11,756 bases of DNA from a bacterium (GTDB taxonomy: Bacteria > Krumholzibacteriota > Krumholzibacteriia > LZORAL124-64-63). Under the pieces are notes generated by a model. That model ran no database searches. It was not told the origin of the DNA and saw only the letters and a program-made list of their open reading frames with translations. Shown here in pieces: positions 7,071-11,756 of the stretch. Where the stretch lies: positions 1 through 11,756 of the forward strand of contig JABIBH010000020.1 in assembly GCA_018652925.1 (NCBI GenBank). Reading direction: 5' to 3'. Within the stretch, counting starts at the first letter, position 1; every line of letters begins with the position of its first letter. The position numbers and the translations under genes are program-made.

Positions 7071-7835
7071 ATGGATCAAAGAGAAGCAATAATTTTGCTG
7101 ACAGACTACATCAAAGGCACACTTTCAGATGATCAGAAGGTAGCCGTTGAAAAACATATTGAAACTAATCCTGAATGTCAGGAGACAGTTAGGTTTTTAC
7201 GCGACCTCGATAAAGACCTAGCTCAACACTCTGAATTATTTGCGTCTGGCCACCCCAATGCAGATGATATCGTTGCATATGCATTAGATGGTACAGACTC
7301 ATCTGGTGAGGTTGCTGAACATATTTCAGGCTGTCTATTCTGCTTTGAGGAAACTCAAAAAGTTAGGTCAGTTTACAATGAATTAGTTGTAGGGAAACCG
7401 AAAAAGAAAAATGTTATCTTGTATCTTGCTGCAGCTATAATGGTTGTCGTTTTGACAATTGTGTTCCTGCCGCAGGGTGAGCAATGGTCAGGATCTGCTC
7501 CAGTGATTCATGTTAGAGGTGTAATGCGCTCGGTTGAAATGCCGGAAGTAGTTGTTGAAAGAGATATAAAACAGTTGCCGATGGTCATACAATGGAACCC
7601 GTGGACAGACAGAGCTGATGACGATGATTATAATTTAATGATATCAATCATCGAGGATAAAAAGATGCTTCTTGAAATGCCGACAACCGCAAATGCGCTG
7701 TGGGATAGTACCAATAAAATTAGTTCGGTTGTTATTGCAACAAGTGCAGTTGGTTTTGGAATAAAAACAGTTCAAGTTACTGATGACTCTGGATCAATCT
7801 TGTTTAGTGGTCAATTTCTCCTGACCCCTCAATAA
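7071..7835 (+). CDS. Single-pass membrane anti-sigma factor (ZAS/zf-HC2-like)
   Basis: This 254-aa protein starts at the ATG at 7071, chosen because AAGGAGG (7058-7064) lies 6 nt upstream; an in-frame ATG at 7038 lies upstream of that site. Residues 1-55 form a helical unit (DYIKGTLSDDQKVAVEKHIE) like the anti-sigma helical bundle, but with only His29 and Cys36. A second copy (about 61-105) has the canonical zinc triad H-x3-C-x2-C: His84, Cys88, Cys91. A Lys-rich stretch (109-113) precedes the single membrane segment (about 114-134), so the N-terminus should be cytoplasmic. The C-terminal 120 residues should be periplasmic and contain MVIQWNPWT and YNLMISII, suggesting a beta-sandwich domain. 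Such proteins hold their ECF sigma at the membrane. The divergent ECF gene is the likely partner. Its 3' end overlaps the next gene, tail to tail, by 32 nt. Confidence 0.75.
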   Translation: MDQREAIILLTDYIKGTLSDDQKVAVEKHIETNPECQETVRFLRDLDKDLAQHSELFASGHPNADDIVAYALDGTDSSGEVAEHISGCLFCFEETQKVRSVYNELVVGKPKKKNVILYLAAAIMVVVLTIVFLPQGEQWSGSAPVIHVRGVMRSVEMPEVVVERDIKQLPMVIQWNPWTDRADDDDYNLMISIIEDKKMLLEMPTTANALWDSTNKISSVVIATSAVGFGIKTVQVTDDSGSILFSGQFLLTPQ

Positions 7836-9492
7836 GAACCCAGATTTTGTTTGCAGGCATATCATGCCAAACTTCATTCAGTCCGGATGGCCATTCCACT
7901 CGGACTGATTCTATTTTAGTTTTCTCAGCAATTCCAAAATGAGTTATAAATGGTGGCTTTTCAACTAATCTAATCATTGATAAGTCTCTGTCTTTAACAA
8001 TTATTCTGGCACCAATAGCAGATCTGTTAGATTTTGTTCCTCGCAAATCAAACATGATGGCATTGCCTGTTTTACTGTCATTTCTATAAATTAATAATTT
8101 GCTAGATTCTACAGTGACTTTATCCGAATATCCAAGTTCCTGCGGTATTATTATGTCTAAATCCATATCTCCATCAATATCAATAAGGATGTTTTTTGAT
8201 GAGTTGCAGGGTAATCTTGGCTCAAGGCAGTCGAAGCTTGTAGAAAACCTGTTATCTCCAAGGTTTCTAAAAAGCTGAAATTTTGTAGGTGTACTATATG
8301 ACCCATGCAGAAATGGTAGCAGGTCAATGTAGCTGTCGTTGTCTAGGTCACCAGTAGTAAAGCCTGCGCACACTTTATATCCAAACCAGAGCCCAGCTTC
8401 TTTGCCGATATTCTTAAAAGTTCCATTGTCGTTTAAATACAGTGGAGTCCTAGAACCATGTGCATCTGTCATTGAGGTGATTGCATCAAAATCTAGGTCA
8501 TTGTCAATATCAAGCTGAACAATTTGGACAAATTTTGGATCATCTGGATAAGCTGAAAGTTCAGCTTTGGAGAATTTGCCGTTGTCGTTAATCAGTTGAT
8601 AAGTTTTTGTTCTGACACCAAAGAATGATGGGTTGTTGTGAAATAACAGATCAGGGAATTTGTCGTTATTGATATCAAAAATAGAAATTATACCACTACG
8701 ATCAATTTCTTGTTTGTGAAATGGTAGTTCCAAAAAGTTGTTTTGGACATAATCATTTCCATCATAAATCCAGGTTAAAAGTTCACTTTTAGGCTCATTA
8801 TATTTTAAAGAAACAAAATCCAAAAAACCATCACAGTTGATATCTGAAAGGGTCATACTAGAGGGAGGGGTGTAACCGTAATAATCTGTAAAGCTGGTTT
8901 GTTTGTTGGAAAAAGTCCCGTCACCATTATTAATAAAACAGTCAATTTTATATGACCAAGGTTGGATTTTAAATTCATTTATTCTTGGTCGCTTCATTTT
9001 GCTGTCAATATATGCACTGCTGTTATAGGTAGGTGCACCTACAACAATAAGATCAGTGAAGTTATCATTATTAATATCACCACAAACAAAGCTAGAAATG
9101 TAATCTGGAAGCCCTGAATTTTGCGAAATAGTAAAATGTCCAGTTCCGTCATTTAGTAACAAAGTGGATGGAATTGGGTATCTGGTTGTTGATCCAAGTA
9201 GTAAATCAATGTCGCCATCATTGTCAATATCAAGTGCCGCAGAGCTCCGGGTGTCTCCTAGGATAGGTTTTTCAGTTGCATCGGATAATAAATTGAACTG
9301 CAAATGCTCAGTTGATCCGTATATCCCACCAGTGCCGTCAGATATAGTGTCTGAGGCTATCTCATTGAATAGCCCTAAGTTATGCTTGTTGCGAATTGAG
9401 TTTTGGGCGTAACTAGTGGTGGATATACTAACCAGGAGAAAAGCTGTTAGTAGGCATCCTGAAATTATTTCAATCTTTTTCAAAAAAAACAT
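7804..9492 (-). CDS. Exported FG-GAP repeat protein with C-terminal ASPIC/UnbV domain (CRTAC1-like)
   Basis: This 562-aa protein has an N-terminal signal peptide (KK at 5-6, hydrophobic 9-24, cleavage likely after SYA29). It then has at least seven FG-GAP/VCBS-type blades with calcium-binding D-x-[DN]-x-D-x-x-x-D loops at about residues 88, 139, 217, 273, 328, 382 and 438, for example DIDNDGDIDLLLG and DLDNDSYIDLL. These form a beta propeller. Residues about 490-556 match the ASPIC/UnbV domain: AIGARIIVK, HFGIAEKTKIESVRVEWPSG and a final hydrophobic strand. No catalytic residues are visible; such proteins are usually extracellular binding proteins. The ATG at 9490-9492 has AGGAAG (complement of 9506-9511) 13 nt away, a rather long spacing. 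The 3' end overlaps the anti-sigma gene, so it is a separate transcription unit. Ligand unknown. Confidence 0.88.
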   Translation of the reverse strand: MFFLKKIEIISGCLLTAFLLVSISTTSYAQNSIRNKHNLGLFNEIASDTISDGTGGIYGSTEHLQFNLLSDATEKPILGDTRSSAALDIDNDGDIDLLLGSTTRYPIPSTLLLNDGTGHFTISQNSGLPDYISSFVCGDINNDNFTDLIVVGAPTYNSSAYIDSKMKRPRINEFKIQPWSYKIDCFINNGDGTFSNKQTSFTDYYGYTPPSSMTLSDINCDGFLDFVSLKYNEPKSELLTWIYDGNDYVQNNFLELPFHKQEIDRSGIISIFDINNDKFPDLLFHNNPSFFGVRTKTYQLINDNGKFSKAELSAYPDDPKFVQIVQLDIDNDLDFDAITSMTDAHGSRTPLYLNDNGTFKNIGKEAGLWFGYKVCAGFTTGDLDNDSYIDLLPFLHGSYSTPTKFQLFRNLGDNRFSTSFDCLEPRLPCNSSKNILIDIDGDMDLDIIIPQELGYSDKVTVESSKLLIYRNDSKTGNAIMFDLRGTKSNRSAIGARIIVKDRDLSMIRLVEKPPFITHFGIAEKTKIESVRVEWPSGLNEVWHDMPANKIWVLIEGSGEIDH

Positions 9493-9546
9493 AAACTAAA
9501 CTCAACTTCCTGCGACTAGGTATGTGTTAGAGGAAATTGTAACAGA

Positions 9547-9566
9547 TTGTGCAGTAAAATGCACAA
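9547..9566. repeat. Perfect inverted repeat (7-bp arms, 6-nt loop)
   Basis: TTGTGCA and TGCACAA flank the loop GTAAAA. It lies 55 bp upstream of the FG-GAP start codon, where an operator could sit. No T-tract follows on either strand, so it is not a terminator. Confidence 0.45.
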
Positions 9567-9594
9567 CAAGAAGTTACTGAAACGTGTATAAAGT

Positions 9595-9622
9595 CGGTTT
9601 AGGTTTAAAGAAACCTAAATCG
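9595..9622. repeat. Hairpin with 12-bp stem and AAAG loop
   Basis: CGGTTTAGGTTT and AAACCTAAATCG pair over 12 positions, with one G-T, around the 4-nt loop AAAG (9607-9610). It is followed on the plus strand by CAAAAGAA and then at once by a second, GC-rich hairpin. The tight loop and long stem suggest an RNA structure or a dispersed palindromic repeat. Confidence 0.5.
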
Positions 9623-9630
9623 CAAAAGAA

Positions 9631-9675
9631 CCACCTCAGGGACTTGGGCGAGGACCTGGGGTGGCTATTTATTCT
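9631..9675 (+). terminator. GC-rich hairpin with T-rich tail (terminator-like)
   Basis: CCACCTCAGG (9631-9640) pairs with CCTGGGGTGG (9655-9664), giving 10 bp with one G-T, around a 14-nt loop. The plus strand continues CTATTTATTCT, a moderately T-rich tail. No plus-strand gene ends upstream, so if it terminates anything it would be a short leader or small RNA from about 9500-9630. It may instead be an attenuator or a repeat unit. The GC-rich stem stands out from the AT-rich surroundings. Confidence 0.4.
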
Positions 9676-9794
9676 CTACAGGTGGCGGACTCGTAATTAT
9701 TTGTAACATTCTCTCATAAATCTCGTTAGTTAATAAAGCCATAAATGATTTTGGTAACTCCCGACACATTTAAATACAAAGAAAATGGTGCTTT

Positions 9795-10700
9795 ATGGAT
9801 AACTCCAAGCAAGTTGTGTCTGTGAATGGAATCCAGAATCGGATTTTTACTATTCGAGGTGTGCAGGTGGTGATTGATAGGGATTTGGCTGAATTGTATC
9901 ATGTTGAAAATAAGAGGCTAAACGAACAGGTAAGAAGAAATATCGAAAGATTTCCTATAGGTTTTAGGTTTCAACTTGATGAGATTGAGAAAAACGAACT
10001 GGTCGCAATTTGCGACCGGTTCAAATCGCTTAAACATTCTGTTGTTAATCCGTATGTCTTCACTGAACAAGGTGTGTCAATGTTATCAGCAGTATTGCGA
10101 AGTAAAATAGCAATTGCAGTCAGTATAGAAATCATGAATGCCTTTGTTGAAATGCGTCATTTTATTCAGAGTAATGAACAGCTATTTACCAGAATGGACT
10201 CAATGGAATGCAGGCAGATTGCTTTTGAATGCGAAACAGGAACTAATTTTGAGAAAATATTTCAGGCACTTGAGCATCGGGAGGAGTTACCAAAGCAGGG
10301 GATATTTTATGACGGCCAAGTTTATGATGCCTACTCATTCGCAAGCGATCTAATTAGAAGCGCAAAACAATCGCTGATTCTGATTGATAACTATGTTGAT
10401 GATTCGGTTTTAACTCTGCTTTCCAAACGGTTGGAGTCTGCAACTGCCACAATTTATACAAAATCAATTTCAAAACAGCTTGCACTGGATTTGAAAAGAC
10501 ACAATACCCAGTATCCTAATATCCAAGTAAAACAGTTCAAAGATGCACATGATAGGTTCCTGATTATTGACGAAACAGAAATATACCATATTGGTGCATC
10601 GATGAAAGATCTGGGCAAAAAGTGGTTTGCATTTTCTAAGCTTGAAATATTGGTAGTGGATATTTTGAATAAACTTGGTTCTTGCAACATCAAGCTATAA
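9795..10700 (+). CDS. ORF6N domain DNA-binding protein with C-terminal PLD-like domain
   Basis: This 301-aa protein has an N-terminal ORF6N domain (about residues 12-105). Its family blocks are FTIRGVQVVIDRDLAELYHV (18-37), RNIERFPIGFRFQL and NPYVFTEQGVSMLSAVLRS (85-103). ORF6N domains occur in phage, plasmid and accessory proteins (KilA-N/Bro-like) and are thought to bind DNA. A helical linker (105-165) leads to a C-terminal domain with YDAYSFASDLIRSAKQSLIL (178-197) and HDRFLIIDETEIYHIGASMK (252-271). The latter resembles a phospholipase-D HxKx4D motif with Arg in place of Lys (His252, Arg254, Asp259); only one such motif is present. The ATG at 9795 has only weak purine-rich sequence upstream. 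The gene stands alone between a structured intergenic region and gene debris, as a laterally acquired accessory gene would. Function is unproven. Confidence 0.85.
   Translation: MDNSKQVVSVNGIQNRIFTIRGVQVVIDRDLAELYHVENKRLNEQVRRNIERFPIGFRFQLDEIEKNELVAICDRFKSLKHSVVNPYVFTEQGVSMLSAVLRSKIAIAVSIEIMNAFVEMRHFIQSNEQLFTRMDSMECRQIAFECETGTNFEKIFQALEHREELPKQGIFYDGQVYDAYSFASDLIRSAKQSLILIDNYVDDSVLTLLSKRLESATATIYTKSISKQLALDLKRHNTQYPNIQVKQFKDAHDRFLIIDETEIYHIGASMKDLGKKWFAFSKLEILVVDILNKLGSCNIKL
9996..10022. repeat. Near-perfect palindrome inside the ORF6N gene
   Basis: Two 13-nt arms flank one central T with a single mismatch; the core GGTCGCAA-T-TTGCGACC (10001-10017) is perfect. It lies over the codons for ELVAICDRF in the ORF6N domain. 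A related palindrome sits just after the gene at 10710-10735. Confidence 0.7.
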
Positions 10701-10709
10701 ATAATGTTA

Positions 10710-10735
10710 TTTGAGGTCACAATTGTGACCTCAAA
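10710..10735. repeat. Perfect 26-bp palindrome after the ORF6N stop
   Basis: Arms TTTGAGGTCACAA and TTGTGACCTCAAA abut with no spacer. It starts 10 nt after the ORF6N stop. It could fold into an 11-bp stem with loop AATT, but no T-tract follows on the plus strand, so it is a poor intrinsic terminator. Its core GGTCACAA/TTGTGACC resembles the palindrome inside the gene (GGTCGCAA/TTGCGACC) and falls in the remnant of a second ORF6N gene. Confidence 0.7.
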
Positions 10736-10780
10736 CAGTCGATGAGACAGAAGGTGTTTACCGTATGTTTTCACCGAACA
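10710..10780 (+). pseudogene. Remnant of a second ORF6N gene
   Basis: This short stretch parallels 9996-10069 of the intact ORF6N gene. At its right end, 10761-10780 matches 10050-10069 at 18 of 20 positions. Both differences are synonymous third-codon changes, and the shared codons encode PYVFTE, an ORF6N hallmark. At its left end GTC-ACA-ATT parallels GTC-GCA-ATT in the same codon phase. Between them the frame carries a TGA (10743-10745) and the spacing differs by 3 nt, so the copy is broken. It has neither the start nor the rest of the domain. Two independent anchors in the same order, plus in-phase synonymous divergence, make chance unlikely, but the fragment is short. Confidence 0.5.
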
Positions 10781-10960
10781 TATCGATTCATGGGGTCTTG
10801 GTGTAAAGAAGATAGAGGCATGCATTAATCATCAAATACCAGCTCCGTTGATATTTTGAGCGTTCAGGCGGAATTAAGAAAAAGTTCGGAGAAAATCATT
10901 CAATTGTTATTAGCTAACCCGGTGATGGGTGCAAAAGAGATATATAGTCTATCCGGCTAG
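10779..10960 (+). pseudogene. Broken 3' end of an AAA_4/RecG-C-like regulator with winged-helix tail
   Basis: In one frame, 10779-10859 encodes HIDSWGLGVKKIEACINH followed by QIPAPLIF and a stop. This matches the C-terminal signature (EKWGxGIxKIxxxC...LPxP) of ATP-binding proteins of the AlbA_2/AAA_4 (Schlafen-like)/RecG-C group. The frame then shifts: 10859-10960 encodes SVQAELRK and SSEKIIQLLLANPVMGAKEI, then YSLSG and a stop. This looks like the start of the C-terminal winged helix these proteins carry. The roughly 20 residues normally between the two blocks are missing, so a small deletion with a frameshift is likely, and the recognition helix is cut off. The left end is joined to the ORF6N remnant. 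Family assignment is from motif memory. Confidence 0.5.
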
Positions 10961-10968
10961 ACTATATA
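10941..10968. repeat. Perfect inverted repeat (11-bp arms) beside the terminator
   Basis: TATATAGTCTA and TAGACTATATA flank the 6-nt loop TCCGGC. Its right arm touches the A-run that forms the T-tract of the minus-strand terminator at 10967-10996. It also ends the gene debris on the right, as the 26-bp palindrome does on the left. Confidence 0.6.
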
Positions 10969-10996
10969 AAAAAGCCCCGAACTTTCATCCGGGGCT
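10967..10996 (-). terminator. Rho-independent terminator of the secreted-protein gene
   Basis: Read on the minus strand, AGCCCCG (10996-10990) pairs with CGGGGCT (10979-10973) over 7 bp around a 10-nt loop. A run of T residues follows (complement of the A-run 10968-10973). It begins 18 bp downstream of the stop of the minus-strand gene at 11015, the expected place. Confidence 0.85.
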
Positions 10997-11014
10997 TCAG
11001 TTAGCAATAAGATA

Positions 11015-11756
11015 TTACTTAAGTAGCAACATCCGTTTGCTCTGCCTGAACTGACCCGCTTCGATGACATAAAAGTAAGCACCTGAAGTGACTTGCCTTC
11101 CTTTGGCATCGAGTCCACGCCATTGTATTTGATGGCGACCAGCAGATTGATGCTCACCATTTATCAGTGTATTTACAACTCGGCCAGCGATGTCGTAAAC
11201 AGTCAACTTAACAGGCGACGGTTTGTTAAGGTCATACTTAATCATTGTCGATGGGTTGAATGGGTTTGGGACATTCTGATGCAGCGAGTAAGGCAACAAC
11301 GGTATCTGCACAGACGATACATTTATAACATCAAGCTGAACAATTAAGGTGTCCGTCTGGTTGACAATGTCAGTAACAGTGAATCCTAAAGTGTAAATCC
11401 CTGAATCTTGATATCCTGTTTGCCAGCTGAATATAGCTGACCCATCTCCGTTATCTATAAATTCAGACCCAATTGGTAATCCAAAACTACCCAAAGTAAT
11501 TGGTTCATCACTTGGATCATGGGCATAGACAGTGAATTCAACCAAATCTGTTTCTATTACAATTAAATCATCGAAAGGGTCAAAATAAGGCATTGGATTT
11601 CCAATAAGAATATGGCCATTAAAGGTTGTTACTGGTGGCTCTCCTTCATTATATATAAACATATCAAATTCAATATTAGTACTAGTACCTACATCACCTA
11701 GTATGTCAAATTTAAGATAAAGTAGCTCTCCGCCGCCACTTAACGGAGATGTTCCA
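11015..11756 (-). CDS. Secreted multidomain protein, C-terminal part: cohesin-like end, Ig/cadherin-like domain, FlgD-like/type IX sorting domain
   Basis: The frame stays open to the window edge, so the N-terminus is missing; 246 complete codons are visible. The first ~35 residues (TSPLSGGGELLYLKFDIL, then GDVGTSTNIEFD) resemble the end of a cohesin-type beta domain. Next comes an Ig/cadherin-like domain (about 60-145) with VEFTVYAHDPSDEPI, DNGDGSAIFSW and the paired strands IYTLGFTVTD and TLIVQLDVINV. From about 153 to the end is a C-terminal domain with LHQNVPNPFNPSTMIKYDL, VKLTVYDIAGRVVNTL and GAYFYVIEAGQFRQSKRMLLLK. This is the FlgD-like/type IX sorting domain common in FCB secreted proteins, which would target the protein to the cell surface or outside. 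A strong terminator follows. The Met at 11662 is internal. Its role is unknown, perhaps adhesion or binding. Confidence 0.82.
   Translation of the reverse strand, partial: GTSPLSGGGELLYLKFDILGDVGTSTNIEFDMFIYNEGEPPVTTFNGHILIGNPMPYFDPFDDLIVIETDLVEFTVYAHDPSDEPITLGSFGLPIGSEFIDNGDGSAIFSWQTGYQDSGIYTLGFTVTDIVNQTDTLIVQLDVINVSSVQIPLLPYSLHQNVPNPFNPSTMIKYDLNKPSPVKLTVYDIAGRVVNTLINGEHQSAGRHQIQWRGLDAKGRQVTSGAYFYVIEAGQFRQSKRMLLLK

Larger units (their letters stand above)
9493..9794. other. Structured intergenic region between divergent genes
   Basis: These 302 bp lie between the starts of the FG-GAP gene (minus) and the ORF6N gene (plus), so both promoters should be here. Three hairpin-forming inverted repeats occur in a row in the left half and are listed separately. 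The right half (9670-9794) is AT-rich without clear structure. I found no open frame with a recognisable protein. TATAAA at 9587-9592 resembles a -10 but has no -35 partner. Confidence 0.6.

Noticed and set aside
10454..10825. Minus-strand open frame of 123 codons across the ORF6N 3' end
   Set aside because: It lies mostly opposite a well-supported coding region, shows no recognisable motif, and its far end falls in gene debris.
1..11756. CRISPR array, tRNA, rRNA, transposase or integrase genes
   Set aside because: I found no regularly spaced direct repeats, tRNA-like folds, rRNA segments or transposase/integrase motifs. The TPR-CHAT plus sigma pairing here is therefore not part of a visible CRISPR locus.

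Overview
The window reads as AT-rich chromosomal DNA from a bacterium of the Fibrobacteres-Chlorobi-Bacteroidetes (FCB) superphylum or an allied candidate phylum such as Zixibacteria. The lineage call rests on a secreted protein with a FlgD-like / type IX sorting C-terminus carrying the 'QNVPNPFNPST' signature, an exported FG-GAP/ASPIC-UnbV protein, an exported TPR-CHAT protein beside an ECF sigma factor, and an ORF6N protein. It is an inference from protein style. No rRNA or other phylogenetic marker is present.

Region 1 (1-3005, plus strand) is a tight housekeeping operon: the 3' end of asd, truA, a transaldolase of the small TalC/FsaA-like subfamily, and a membrane-anchored HtrA/DegS-like protease. 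The first three genes overlap by a few bases and the protease starts 4 nt after the transaldolase stop. Region 2 (3006-3818, minus) is an exported SGNH-hydrolase-like protein. Its stop codon directly abuts the htrA stop.

Region 3 (3904-7835) is the most interesting part. An ECF sigma factor and an exported TPR-CHAT cysteine-peptidase-like protein form a minus-strand operon. A single-pass membrane protein with a zinc-binding anti-sigma (ZAS) motif is divergently transcribed on the plus strand. The predicted topology puts the CHAT domain on the same side of the membrane as the C-terminal domain of the putative anti-sigma factor, so a proteolytic signalling circuit is a reasonable hypothesis. 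Region 4 (7804-9492, minus) is an exported FG-GAP repeat protein with a C-terminal ASPIC/UnbV domain. Its 3' end overlaps the anti-sigma gene by 32 nt, tail to tail.

Region 5 (9493-11014) is accessory. It has a 302-bp divergent intergenic region with three hairpins in a row, then an intact ORF6N gene with a C-terminal phospholipase-D-like domain. After that comes about 310 bp of gene debris holding a decayed piece of a second ORF6N gene and the frameshifted end of an AAA_4/RecG-C-like regulator with a winged-helix tail. The intact ORF6N gene and the debris carry related near-perfect palindromes. Region 6 (11015-11756, minus) is the C-terminal part of a secreted multidomain protein with its own Rho-independent terminator. 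Its N-terminus lies beyond the window.
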